A stretch of 64,000 bases of DNA from a bacterium (GTDB taxonomy: Bacteria; Vulcanimicrobiota; Xenobia; Xenobiales; JADMJV01), in the NCBI GenBank assembly GCA_018266105.1, contig JAFEBA010000110.1:1-64000 (forward strand), read 5' to 3'. The position numbers and the translations under genes are program-made. This document shows positions 43,123-52,614 of this stretch, in pieces. Each line of letters opens with the position of its first letter. Position 1 is the stretch's first letter. The notes beneath the pieces are model-generated. The model saw nothing but the letters and a program-made list of their open reading frames with translations. It was not told the DNA's origin and did not search any database.

Positions 43123-44632
43123 CCGCCGAGAGCCTTCATGTTCAGGCAGCACCGGCCGGCCCGACCCGACCAGCCGGATTGGCCGCCTCTCGCTGGGCTG
43201 GCTGGGAACCAGCCTGCTGGCGACCGTACTGACCGTGTTACTGGGGTTGACCAGCCTGGTCAGCTACAAGGTGATGAAGGATGTCTTGTGGGTGAGCAAC
43301 CTGCGCAATATGGATTATCAGGTTTTGTCGGCGGCTGGAATGGTGCCGGGGAAGATGGTGTCCGAGGTCAGTCAGGACGAGTTTCGCCTGCTCATCCACG
43401 AGGGCGTGCAGGCTCCACCTGACTGGTGCAACCAGGCCGAGCGTTTCAGCGGGGGCGTCTACGCGGTGCAAATTCTGGACGCGAAAGGACAACTGCTCTC
43501 CCTCTATCCGCCCGGCCGGCGCCCCTTTACACCGGCCCCGGAGCGTTTAGAGCAACTGCGGCAACGATTTGTGGACGGAAGGGGACCGGTTCGCATCACT
43601 TACGAAGCGGAGGGCGGTCGCCAGATTCTGATTGTTCCTCTGAGTCAGGCCGGACAACTGGTCGGTTTCGTGACACTTTCTACCAACTGGTTTCCCAGCG
43701 AGAACTTTCTCTCGGTTTTTGCACAGGCGGCCGGCTTGATTACGGCCGGCATCGTGCTGGTGGTGGTGCTGATCTATCTGGCCGTGGTGCGCCAATTGAG
43801 CACTCCGTTGCAACGGGTGCTGGAATGCGCGCGATTGGTCACGGGTGGCGATCTGAGCGCACGCACCGGGTTAAGCGACCAGACCAACGAGATCTATCAG
43901 GTGGGCGCGACCTTCGACCGCATGTTGGACCGTCTGGAGTGGCTGTTTCAAACGCAAAAGAACTTTGTGGCCGACGTCTCGCACGAACTGCGCACTCCCC
44001 TGACGGCACTCACTGGCCAACTGCACGTGATTCGGGCCCTAAGTGACCATCCGCAAGATCGGCGAGGCGAGCGGGCCTTGAAGCGCTGTGAAAAAGAGAC
44101 CGAACGAATGGTGAAGCTGGTGGAAGACTTGCTTGGCCTGATGCGTGCCGAGGAATTGCCTCCGGCTAGGGATTTCTTCTCCGCAGCCGAGCTGATGGCT
44201 GACTGCATCCAGGAGATCTCGGCCCCCTTTGGTGAATCCCGAGTGACTCAAAGACCCGGAGACGCGCTGATTTGGGGCCAGCGCGAAGCATTGAGGCGAG
44301 CTTTGCTGAACGTCCTGGAGAATGCCTGCAATTACTCACCCCCCGGCAAACCGGTCGAAGTCTGGGTCGAGGAAACCTCGGAGCTGCAGATTCTGCATGT
44401 GCTGGACCAGGGTCAGGGAATCTCCCCGGAATGGATCCCGCGCCTGGGACAACGGTTCTTCCGGCCCGATTGGTCCCGTTCTCGCCAGACGGGCGGTTCG
44501 GGTCTGGGTCTTTCCATCGTCAAATCCACCCTCCAAAGGCACGGAGGAAAGCTGGTGATCAGCAGCGAGCTGGCGCGCTTTACCAAAGTCTCCCTGGAAC
44601 TCCCCAAAAGCCTGAGGGGAGAATCAGGCTGA
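43115..44632 (+). CDS. Membrane sensor histidine kinase
   Basis: A 505-aa kinase. Two membrane helices (about 28-52 and 205-226) enclose a 150-residue periplasmic sensor, followed by a HAMP-like linker (228-280), HisKA with H290 (ADVSHELRTPLTA), and HATPase_c with VLENACNYSPPG, DQGQGISPE and GSGLGLSIVKS. The GTG 43115 start overlaps the regulator gene. It converges on the DUF4132 gene with a 9-bp overlap. Confidence 0.95.
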   Translation: MASRREPSCSGSTGRPDPTSRIGRLSLGWLGTSLLATVLTVLLGLTSLVSYKVMKDVLWVSNLRNMDYQVLSAAGMVPGKMVSEVSQDEFRLLIHEGVQAPPDWCNQAERFSGGVYAVQILDAKGQLLSLYPPGRRPFTPAPERLEQLRQRFVDGRGPVRITYEAEGGRQILIVPLSQAGQLVGFVTLSTNWFPSENFLSVFAQAAGLITAGIVLVVVLIYLAVVRQLSTPLQRVLECARLVTGGDLSARTGLSDQTNEIYQVGATFDRMLDRLEWLFQTQKNFVADVSHELRTPLTALTGQLHVIRALSDHPQDRRGERALKRCEKETERMVKLVEDLLGLMRAEELPPARDFFSAAELMADCIQEISAPFGESRVTQRPGDALIWGQREALRRALLNVLENACNYSPPGKPVEVWVEETSELQILHVLDQGQGISPEWIPRLGQRFFRPDWSRSRQTGGSGLGLSIVKSTLQRHGGKLVISSELARFTKVSLELPKSLRGESG

Positions 44633-47611
44633 AATCAGCTTCTTCTCGCTCAGCCATTCCAGGTCTCGGATGGCTTCGCTGACCTGTACGGGTGAAACAA
44701 GATGCAGTTCCTGATCGGCATACAGTTTACCCAGGCAGACGACGCATCCCGAGATTTGCTCCAAGGGAATGCCCTCGTTCAGGTCCAGGCGGAATGAGCC
44801 GCGCTGCAATTCTAGCAAGCAGCCGGACTCCACATCGCCTCTCCGCCAACCACGGGATTCCAACGCCAGCACGTGACCGGCATGCACACTCATTCCCTCA
44901 TACAAGTCCAGTTCCCGGCCTTCGAATCCCCCGGGCAAATGATGAACCGAACGATCCACCTGCGCAAAGGGTTGCAAAATTCGATAATCGGCCAGGATCT
45001 GCCGCCACTCGGCCAGGGAGCCATCCAGAGGGTGAACCAGGCCCACCGTTCCAGCGACCTCGACCAACTGGTCGGCAGCGTTGGCATAGGTTCCGTCTTC
45101 GGCCACGCGGAAGCTGGAAATCAATCGGTCGTCCTCGTAGATGCCCCAGACCAGACGGCGCACCAGATGAATCAGCAAAGGGTGATTGACCAGCAGTTCC
45201 CGAAAATCTTCACTGCTCCAACGTCGACGGGAGGTGAGAGCCAGCTCCAAACGAGCCAGTTGCACGCTGACCACGGTTTTAGCATCTTTCTTGAGAGCCT
45301 TCCAGGCTTCTTGAACCTCAGCCGGTGCGCTCTTGGGAATGTTCGCGACAGGGGTCAGCAGTTCATCAAAGCTGACCCCATAGGCTGCCAAAGACTCGGT
45401 TTCTAAGTACGGAACCAGGCGATCGCCCAATTCATCCAGACTCAGACCGCGTTCCTCAGCCACCTCCTGAATATGCTCCAGAGCCTTGTCTTGCAGGGCT
45501 TTGGAGCGAACCTTTAAGGCAATCCCGTGAAGATGGGTGAGGGCGACGTCCGAGCCCAGATAACGCAAGATGTCCAGCCCGACGGCGGCCCGAGCGGAGA
45601 GACCCTGGTTAGGCCACTTGCGCAGCTCCGGGGCCAGCCTGCGAGCCGCCTCGTCTCCGCCCCAGTAGGCCAGAATGCGAAAACCCCAGTCTTCCTTGGG
45701 AGGCCCACCCGCCTGGAGCCATTGCTCGAAGACGGACCAGGCGAAGGCAGCCAGACTGGAAGGCTCGCACTCGGTCTGAAAGAGGCCCGGGTAGGGAGCA
45801 TCGAGAGAGGAAATGGCGGCCATGAAAGCCAGGTTGGACATCGACGCGCAGGTCAGGGTGACTCCCTTCAAAGTTTGGGGGGCCCGGGCCAGATCGGGTC
45901 GGAACCAGGCCGGCAGGGCGGGCATGCGGGCAGGCAACTCCTGCAGCGGATCATAGGACAGGATTTGCTCCAGAGCCGGACCCGGGGCCAGTTTGTAGAG
46001 AAGCTCCCGCTGTCCCCTGGCGGCCAACCAGCGCAGCGCCGCCTCGGCGTAGCCGCGGGGCTTGCCGGCCGGGCCCAGAGCCAGCGGGAGCAATCCGTGG
46101 GCGGCTGCCACAGGATAGCGAAGAAACCAACCAGAGGCCAGTTTGCGAAACTTCTTCTTGGTGGCCCAGGCCTCAGCCCAAACGGGCGCCAGGCGAGCGG
46201 ATTCCACCAGGCTCAGGGCCGCATAAATCACGTCCGGGGCCACACTCAGACAGGTCAACAGACCGGGCAACCCCTGCGTGCCAAAGCAAGCCAGGATCCG
46301 CTCGGCCACGCTGATGAAATAATTATTGCGCAGGGAGTAGGGATTCCAGCGTCGGGCAGGAGACTCGTTCCAGACCTTGAGAGCCCAGGCCCGGTCGTCC
46401 AGTTCGCATAATTCCTCCGGAAAGAAGGAATCATTGGGCAGTTCATCCCACAGCTCTCGGTACTTCGTCGATTTGCGCTGTTTGGTGTGTTCTAGAATAA
46501 ACTGAAGACGAGCCGGCGAGAAGTGCACCACTTCGGGCAGTTCTGGCAAGGTGACGGTCTCTATCAGAGGCCTGGTTTTGGGGAGCCTGTGATCCCAGGG
46601 TGGCCGACTGAGCAGGGTCGGCTGCTCTCCGGCTGGCTCGGCGGGCGCAGACTGCGATGAAAGCGTGCTTTTGGCAGCATAAGCGTGGGCGATCGGAGCG
46701 TAGGCTTTGTCCTTGATGCGAGCCTGAAGCCAGGGCCCAACCCCGGGATGAGAGAGTTCGCAGAGAAGTTCACCCAACAGACGCTTGTGTCCAGCCTTTT
46801 CGGCGGATTCGCCGAGCACTCGAAGTCCTTCAAAGCTCTCGTCGCCCAGACGCGCCATACTGGAGGGCAGATAGTCGGTCAGCTTGATTCCCGTCCATTG
46901 CTCCATGGCCAGGTAATTCTTCAAGTGGGCACAGAGCTGCGCGAATTGCTGGCCGGTACGAGCGCTAGCCAGTAATCCCAACCCGCGCATCGCCTGAGGC
47001 AGAGACAAGACCTCGGACACGGCCTGGTCCACCAAATCTTCTTCGGTTGGAAAGGCGAAGGCAGCCAACCAGGCCACCTGACCCCAGGCAAGGCGCCTTG
47101 CCAGGCCCAGCGCCTGGTCATAGTCAGATTGGGAAGCACCGGCCAGCTGACCCCTCAGAGCCTTCCAGGGGCCGATGTATGGAAAGAACGAATTAAAGGC
47201 GGCGTCCCGGCTCCGCTCCCCACCCTCAGTGTATTCCATATTAAGCAACAGGGCGTGGGTCGCACCCACTACACCAGCCCGGGCACACCAGAGATAGACC
47301 ATGTCCGCGCCGATTTCATGAGCTCGATCCCAGGCCCGGTCGTTGCCGCCCATCATACACAGCAGGGCGGCTTCCACTTCGGGCACGAAGCTTTCAATCT
47401 GGTCGATCGATCCGCCCACCCGTTGAGCCAGCAGGGACTGATGCTGAGGCTCAACCTGGGCTTTGAGTTGAGCGAAGCCTGGCTTCAGTGCCTCCAACGC
47501 GCGTACTTGGTGCAGTCGGGAGACCGCTTTCTTCAAGTCGTAGGAAGGGGCTGGCACGGGGCCGCCCCGCCAGGCCAAAACTTTCTTCAGCAAAGAAACG
47601 GACGGTTCCAT
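44624..47611 (-). CDS. Large DUF4132 protein
   Basis: A 995-aa soluble protein. The C-terminal block around FRVAEDGTYANAADQLVEV and LVHPLDGSLAEWRQILADY matches DUF4132. The rest is long and mostly helical with HEAT-like stretches. No enzyme motif is visible. ATG 47611 is preferred because the 22 residues from GTG 47677 look unnatural and the spacer to the divergent lysozyme gene would otherwise be only 22 bp. This choice is uncertain. Confidence 0.75.
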   Translation of the reverse strand: MEPSVSLLKKVLAWRGGPVPAPSYDLKKAVSRLHQVRALEALKPGFAQLKAQVEPQHQSLLAQRVGGSIDQIESFVPEVEAALLCMMGGNDRAWDRAHEIGADMVYLWCARAGVVGATHALLLNMEYTEGGERSRDAAFNSFFPYIGPWKALRGQLAGASQSDYDQALGLARRLAWGQVAWLAAFAFPTEEDLVDQAVSEVLSLPQAMRGLGLLASARTGQQFAQLCAHLKNYLAMEQWTGIKLTDYLPSSMARLGDESFEGLRVLGESAEKAGHKRLLGELLCELSHPGVGPWLQARIKDKAYAPIAHAYAAKSTLSSQSAPAEPAGEQPTLLSRPPWDHRLPKTRPLIETVTLPELPEVVHFSPARLQFILEHTKQRKSTKYRELWDELPNDSFFPEELCELDDRAWALKVWNESPARRWNPYSLRNNYFISVAERILACFGTQGLPGLLTCLSVAPDVIYAALSLVESARLAPVWAEAWATKKKFRKLASGWFLRYPVAAAHGLLPLALGPAGKPRGYAEAALRWLAARGQRELLYKLAPGPALEQILSYDPLQELPARMPALPAWFRPDLARAPQTLKGVTLTCASMSNLAFMAAISSLDAPYPGLFQTECEPSSLAAFAWSVFEQWLQAGGPPKEDWGFRILAYWGGDEAARRLAPELRKWPNQGLSARAAVGLDILRYLGSDVALTHLHGIALKVRSKALQDKALEHIQEVAEERGLSLDELGDRLVPYLETESLAAYGVSFDELLTPVANIPKSAPAEVQEAWKALKKDAKTVVSVQLARLELALTSRRRWSSEDFRELLVNHPLLIHLVRRLVWGIYEDDRLISSFRVAEDGTYANAADQLVEVAGTVGLVHPLDGSLAEWRQILADYRILQPFAQVDRSVHHLPGGFEGRELDLYEGMSVHAGHVLALESRGWRRGDVESGCLLELQRGSFRLDLNEGIPLEQISGCVVCLGKLYADQELHLVSPVQVSEAIRDLEWLSEKKLISA

Positions 47612-47699
47612 CCTGCCGATTTGGACGTCAAATCGACGGGTCCTTCCGACGATGCAGGACTGTAACGCGGCTGACACAGGGCACCCCTAGACTAAGGGT

Positions 47700-48377
47700 G
47701 TGAAACGTTTGCCGAAAGTTTTTCTGGTTGTGCTATCCCTGGTCGGACTGGGCGCCGTCCTCTGGCACTGGGCCCAAAACCCCGTGCGTCTCCGACCGGG
47801 TGAACACCGAGGGGTTGACGTTTCCGCCCACCAGGGCAGCATCGACTGGCGGACGGTGGCCAATTCGGGAATTGAGTTCGCCTACATCAAGGCCACTGAG
47901 GGTGGAGATTGGGTGGATGACCACTTTCAACGCAACTGGAGGGGGGCCGGGCAGGCCGGCCTGCGCAGGGGAGCCTACCATTTCTTTACCCTGCGTCGAC
48001 CCGGACTGGACCAGGCCGAGAACTTTTTGAAAACGGCTCCGCCCGAGCCGGACAGCCTGCCACCCGTAATCGATCTGGAATTCGGCGGTAACACCCGGGT
48101 CCGGCCGGAGAAGGCCACCGTCCAGCGACAACTTTCCATCTTCTTGCGGCGTGTTGAATCGGCTTATCAGCGCCGGGCGCTGCTCTATCTGCTGCCCGAA
48201 TTTGAGGCGGCTTATGGCCTTCAAGCAGCCTTCCCGCGCCAGCTTTGGGTGCGTAGCCTGCTGATGCGGCCGGATGAGCACACGACCTGGAAAATCTGGC
48301 AATATACCCCGCTGGGTCAGGTTGCTGGAATTCAGGGAAATGTCGATCTGAACGTGGCGGCTGGACTTTGGGATTAA
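47700..48377 (+). CDS. GH25 lysozyme with N-terminal membrane anchor
   Basis: A 225-aa protein. A hydrophobic helix (6-25) acts as signal or anchor, followed by the GH25 core: GVDVSAHQGSIDW (D40), EFAYIKATEGG, GAYHFF, and VIDLEFGG with D125 and E127. Such muramidases cut peptidoglycan in the envelope. GTG start at 47700. Its last 4 bp overlap the convergent GHKL-like gene. Confidence 0.92.
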   Translation: MKRLPKVFLVVLSLVGLGAVLWHWAQNPVRLRPGEHRGVDVSAHQGSIDWRTVANSGIEFAYIKATEGGDWVDDHFQRNWRGAGQAGLRRGAYHFFTLRRPGLDQAENFLKTAPPEPDSLPPVIDLEFGGNTRVRPEKATVQRQLSIFLRRVESAYQRRALLYLLPEFEAAYGLQAAFPRQLWVRSLLMRPDEHTTWKIWQYTPLGQVAGIQGNVDLNVAAGLWD

Positions 48378-50305
48378 AGCGATTGCCCGGAGGAGATCCA
48401 AAACCCACGGCATCTCTTGCACTCCGCGCCCGGTCGATTGGCCCGCAGTTGAGGCTGCAGAGGTTGGCGGCAGCGAGGGCAGTTGCCCCCTTCGGGAGGA
48501 GCTTGAAAGGTAAAGTCCGGACGAACCTTGAGCAGCCACTCCAGTTCGGCATAATCCAGCCAGAGAGTCCGACACTGAAAACAACGGTCCAGGACGATAT
48601 CCAGCACCAACTTCTGCATAGAACTGGCACAGCCCGGGCATTCTAACAACTCCTGACTCTGGGCCCGGCGGCGACTGTCCAGAACGCAATGTAGAAGTGA
48701 TAGCAATGCCTCGGGCTCTCTCCAACCACCACCGCGAAAGACCACCGAGTCATCGACAACTTCCGCCTGCCAACCGTCGGGCACTTGCAGCTCGGAGTTC
48801 GATGCCCGCACCGGCCAGTTCTTTGAATAGAAACACCGGATCGTCACTCCGCCCTCCTCCGCTCGCAGCAACAAATGAGTGCCGTCGGGCAGGAGGCCTT
48901 CCAGAACCAGCCAGTCCGGCTCCGCGACCGGAGCAGACAGTCCGAGCCTCAAGCTGCTGGCCGGGTCAAACACCGACAGCAGCGCGGCCACCAGATTTCT
49001 CCACTTCTTGCGCTCGTTCATGTCCTCGCGCAAAGCCTGGACCTGACCCTGCTGGGGAGCAAACGGGGCGGGGTTGAACATCGCCGCCAGTGAGGCCCAG
49101 AAACCCATGGGAGGAGGGGTGGAAGACCTCCGCGCGGGCGCGGCCGATGGCTCAATAAAGCTCTGCAGCAGCTCCTTCACCAGCCTTCCGGGGTCGTCGC
49201 GCTCCAGCCAGGTTCCCTGAGTATGGTAGACATTCAGGAGACTTCGGCAGTCTTCAGCCAGGCTCGATTCGGAAGCTGCCACGGAGGCCAGCCAGGGTTG
49301 CGCCAGATGTCGGAAACCCGGTTTCAATTCAGCGTAGTCTAGAATGAACTGACCAGCGACTTGCTGAGCCAGTTCTGTCACCTGAGCAAGCACTTCCTGT
49401 TGCTCCTGACTTTCGATTATGGACGTGCGCGAGAGGTTCAGACCGATCCCCGGCCAGCTCACCACCGCTCGAAAACAAAAGGGGCAGGGAACCTCCACCG
49501 GAATGAGCAGCCCATCATAGAGGAAGGCGATCTGGCCCGGGCTCTCGCGATGCCAGCTGTCCAGCGCCAGCAGAACCGAGAAGTTGCCAGAGTGAGCGTG
49601 CTCTCGAACAGTTACATTGGAGACCAGTCGCTCCATCAGGGGCGATTGGTCGGTGCCTCGCCAGTAATGCTGCCCGTGCACCAGGTCGGCGGGTAGCCGG
49701 AAACCCAGGTCTTGACGCCGGTTCACGCAAATCTTCAACAACTTCTGGGGAATGCGATCGCATAGATAGTTGAACTTCTCGTATTCCCACTGGCTACCGT
49801 TGGCTTGCTGGCGGATGATCAGAAAACGCACCCGCTCGGCCGAACCGTTTAACAGGCGCCAAACCCTTGTGGTGCCGGGGGTGACCTGCAGTCGCTGACA
49901 ACCGGATTCGACGATGATTTCTTGGGGCTGAGTGCCGAGAGCGGCGGTGAGAGCAAAGGCCAGGTGGCCGACCCTTCCAGGCTGACTGCTGCCGCTTTCT
50001 TCCAAGACTTGTTGCAGCTCGTCGGGTTGAAAAATCTGCCCATCGAACTCCACACAGATCTGATCGATGCCAATGGTCACAAGGAACTCGGTGGCTCCGC
50101 CGGCGACCGCCGCGGCCCCCAGCCAGAGCACAAAATCCTGCGGACGCTCCACCTGAAAGCGCCGCAACTTATCCACGGCCCGGCTGGAGTCGATGGTAAA
50201 GACCCCGCTCGAATCCAGCCGGGCTTCGTCCCTCATGGCCGAGACGATCGCTTCCAAAGCGCTGCGGACCTGTTTGGCTTCGTCGACGTCAGCCTGAGAG
50301 TTCAT
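48374..50305 (-). CDS. Degenerate GHKL-like protein with C-terminal zinc ribbons
   Basis: A 643-aa protein. Residues 1-330 align by eye with the whole 17,063-18,217 protein (DSSGVFTIDSSRAVDKLRRF opens the shared part). The C-terminus has two zinc-ribbon units of the TFIIB-like type: CPGC...CFQCRTLWLDYAELEWL and CPRC...CKRCRGFWI. The middle (380-540) is unknown. Its ATG overlaps the stop of the MarR-GNAT gene, so the two are expressed together, and the zinc ribbons may contact nucleic acid or protein. Confidence 0.65.
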   Translation of the reverse strand: MNSQADVDEAKQVRSALEAIVSAMRDEARLDSSGVFTIDSSRAVDKLRRFQVERPQDFVLWLGAAAVAGGATEFLVTIGIDQICVEFDGQIFQPDELQQVLEESGSSQPGRVGHLAFALTAALGTQPQEIIVESGCQRLQVTPGTTRVWRLLNGSAERVRFLIIRQQANGSQWEYEKFNYLCDRIPQKLLKICVNRRQDLGFRLPADLVHGQHYWRGTDQSPLMERLVSNVTVREHAHSGNFSVLLALDSWHRESPGQIAFLYDGLLIPVEVPCPFCFRAVVSWPGIGLNLSRTSIIESQEQQEVLAQVTELAQQVAGQFILDYAELKPGFRHLAQPWLASVAASESSLAEDCRSLLNVYHTQGTWLERDDPGRLVKELLQSFIEPSAAPARRSSTPPPMGFWASLAAMFNPAPFAPQQGQVQALREDMNERKKWRNLVAALLSVFDPASSLRLGLSAPVAEPDWLVLEGLLPDGTHLLLRAEEGGVTIRCFYSKNWPVRASNSELQVPDGWQAEVVDDSVVFRGGGWREPEALLSLLHCVLDSRRRAQSQELLECPGCASSMQKLVLDIVLDRCFQCRTLWLDYAELEWLLKVRPDFTFQAPPEGGNCPRCRQPLQPQLRANRPGAECKRCRGFWISSGQSL

Positions 50306-51267
50306 GTGGCGAGATCAAGTTCCATCCACACGTCGGCCCGAGCATAACCCGGAGGATGATCGGCGGGAAAGGGATGGTGCTGAAAGCCGTTCTTGCGGTA
50401 GAGCCTGATGGCCGCTTCGGCCTTATGGTTGGTCTCCAGCACAATCTTACGAGCGCCCAGCATACGCGCTTTGGCAATGGCGTGGCGCATCAACCTTTGC
50501 CCCACTTGACGACCACGAGCACGGGGAGTCACCACCATCTTACAAAGTTCGTAGGTCTGCTCATCCACCCTGCGCAAAGCCGCTGTCCCCAAACACTCCG
50601 CCTGGACTTTGGCCATAAAGACATGCCCACCGGGACGAATGAGGGTCCCCACCGGGTCTTCGGCCTGGCGCAGGTCTTCCGGCTCAACCTGATAGTCGGT
50701 TCGAACCCAGTCCAGAACCAGTTCTCGATAGACCTGGGCCATCTCGGGCTGAAACTCGACGATCACCACTTCTTCCAGTTGCTTGCCTTTGGCCGTGTCG
50801 CGAATGCGCTGATGAAAAGGTTTCTGATCAAGCTCCCATTCAAGCCGCTCCAACACGCTGAGCACGTCATAGCCGCTCTCCTGGATCACCAGCATCGCGG
50901 CCCGCTCCACATCCTCCCAAAGCTTTTGCATTTCAGGCAACACAGCCAGGGCCAAATCGGAAAGAGTGAGCAGGCGCCGGCGCCCATCTTTCTGATCTCG
51001 ACTCTGCACCAGGTAGCCGGCCTTCAACATCTCCTGAGCCACCTGATGCACGGCGGGATGGCTGATGTGCAGCGCCCGCGCGATCTCGACCACCGACATG
51101 GCGCCATCTCGGGCCAACAAATAATAGATGGTCACCCAGCGCGGCTCAAGACTGATATGGCGCTCGCGAAAAACCACCCCGACGTCGTTCTGAAATCGAT
51201 CGGCCAATCGTTTCATCCGAGAGGCCAGAGTCAGTGCCCCCAGTTCCTTGATCAGATCTACGCTCAC
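50302..51267 (-). CDS. MarR-family regulator fused to GNAT acetyltransferase
   Basis: A 321-aa fusion. Residues 1-145 are a MarR winged helix (EIARALHISHPAVHQVAQEML, RDQKDGRRRLLTLS wing). Residues 165-320 are a GNAT domain with acetyl-CoA loop VVTPRARGRQVGQRLM and LYRKNGF. A near-perfect 38-bp palindrome starts 11 bp upstream of the start codon and is the likely auto-operator. It is coupled to the GHKL-like/zinc-ribbon gene downstream. Confidence 0.9.
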   Translation of the reverse strand: MSVDLIKELGALTLASRMKRLADRFQNDVGVVFRERHISLEPRWVTIYYLLARDGAMSVVEIARALHISHPAVHQVAQEMLKAGYLVQSRDQKDGRRRLLTLSDLALAVLPEMQKLWEDVERAAMLVIQESGYDVLSVLERLEWELDQKPFHQRIRDTAKGKQLEEVVIVEFQPEMAQVYRELVLDWVRTDYQVEPEDLRQAEDPVGTLIRPGGHVFMAKVQAECLGTAALRRVDEQTYELCKMVVTPRARGRQVGQRLMRHAIAKARMLGARKIVLETNHKAEAAIRLYRKNGFQHHPFPADHPPGYARADVWMELDLAT

Positions 51268-51278
51268 AAGACCACCTC

Positions 51279-51316
51279 TGTCGCAATATAGGTAAGCACT
51301 TACCTATATTACGACA
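51279..51316. promoter_or_regulatory. 38-bp palindromic operator
   Basis: The left arm TGTCGCAATATAGGTAAG (51279-51296) and right arm CTTACCTATATTACGACA (51299-51316) are complementary at 17 of 18 positions around a 2-bp centre. It lies between the GST gene and the MarR-GNAT start, so it is the expected MarR dimer site. The AT-rich arms may also contain the promoter. Confidence 0.85.
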
Positions 51317-51350
51317 GAACCACCACCGTGACAAGCCTGGACCTCGGCTG

Positions 51351-51992
51351 TTATTTGGCGGCGCTGAGGGGCTGAGGGAAATCCTGCGGCAGGGCTTTCT
51401 GCCAGGCCGGCAGGACGTGCAACTGCTGATACCATGCGCGCACGTAGGGGTAGGACTCGAGCGGGATACTGGCGGCTTCGTGATAGACCAGGTAAGCGCC
51501 CAGAGCGAAGTCAGCCAGACTTAAATCTTCACCCAAGACCCAGCCCGGCTGGCGGGCCAGATGGTGTTCCAGAATCGCCGCCAGAGGGTGAAATGAAGCT
51601 TCGGCCTGGGCCAGTGCGGTCAGATCGGGTTCGCGATGGTGAATCATGGGCTCCACCATACGCTGATACATCATGGGCTTGATGGCGGGGGCCCAATGGC
51701 ACATGCTCCAACACATCCAGCGCCAGCATTCGGCCTGCTGCCAGGCATCCTTGGGAAATAGAGGGCTGTTGTGGCCCAGATAATAAAGGATTGCATTGGA
51801 TTCCCAGAGTGTCCTGGCCCCGTCTTCCAAGGTCGGCAGCAACCCGTTGGGATTCTTGGAGAGAAATTCTGAACTGCGGCAGAAACCCGAATGAGGCTCG
51901 ATTTCAACCTGTTCCAGTTCAAATCCGAGGTAGTTGGCGACTGCCACCACTTTGATGCAATTGGGAGATGGAGAGTGAGTGTACAGTTTCAT
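51351..51992 (-). CDS. Glutathione S-transferase family protein
   Basis: A 213-aa protein. A thioredoxin-fold N-domain (KLYTHSPSPNCIKVVAVANYLG, NPNGLLPTLEDG, LWESNAILYYL with the Glu-Ser glutathione-binding pair) is followed by a helical C-domain with LSLADFALGAYL. The operator before the MarR-GNAT gene lies just after its stop, so regulation by that protein is possible but would need transcription effects outside its own promoter. Confidence 0.92.
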   Translation of the reverse strand: MKLYTHSPSPNCIKVVAVANYLGFELEQVEIEPHSGFCRSSEFLSKNPNGLLPTLEDGARTLWESNAILYYLGHNSPLFPKDAWQQAECWRWMCWSMCHWAPAIKPMMYQRMVEPMIHHREPDLTALAQAEASFHPLAAILEHHLARQPGWVLGEDLSLADFALGAYLVYHEAASIPLESYPYVRAWYQQLHVLPAWQKALPQDFPQPLSAAK

Positions 51993-52110
51993 TCTTTCAT
52001 GCTAATGAGGGCCGGTCGGACCATCTATGACGCGTATCAAGAACGGAGGAGTGCCTCAGGATTGCTTGACATCTGCAGGCTTCGCACTGGCCGGCTGGAA
52101 AAGCGCGTTC

Positions 52111-52515
52111 ATGAAAAAGATCCTGCTGCTATTGACTCTTATGTCCCTTCCGGCCTTCGCCGCTCCTTCCACGGAAGCCCCGGCCCTGGCCGCCGCCAAC
52201 GACTTTGTCAAACTCGTGGACGCCGCTCAGTTTGACAAAGCCTACGATGCCTTTTCTAACTTCGGACAGAAGGCCGTGGGTAAAGAGCAATTTGTAACCA
52301 TGATGAGAGACGTCCAGGACAAAATCGGCACCCAGACCAGCCGCAAGTTGAAATCCAAGCAGTTCACTCACGAGCTGCCCGGGGCACCCAAGGGCGACTA
52401 CTGGGTCTTTGACTACGAAACCAACTTCTCCAAGAAAGGTCCTTCGGTGGAACGGGTCACTTCCATGCTGGAGGGCAAGGCCTGGAAAGTGGCAGGCTAC
52501 GTGCTGGCCAAGTAA
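52111..52515 (+). CDS. Secreted DUF4019 protein
   Basis: A 134-aa protein with signal peptide MKKILLLLTLMSLPAFA. The mature part has FDKAYDAFSNFGQKAVGKEQF, GAPKGDYWVFDYETNFS and a closing WKVAGYVLAK, matching DUF4019. The frame extends to 52027 without signal-like sequence, so ATG 52111 is chosen. The function is unknown. Confidence 0.85.
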   Translation: MKKILLLLTLMSLPAFAAPSTEAPALAAANDFVKLVDAAQFDKAYDAFSNFGQKAVGKEQFVTMMRDVQDKIGTQTSRKLKSKQFTHELPGAPKGDYWVFDYETNFSKKGPSVERVTSMLEGKAWKVAGYVLAK

Positions 52516-52614
52516 CTTCTTCCGTCGAATGATTTTGGGCCTTCGGTTCAGGGATTTGACCTTCATGATCTACATCATCTCACCGAACCCGCCTGGGGAT
52601 TATGCTCAGGCGAT

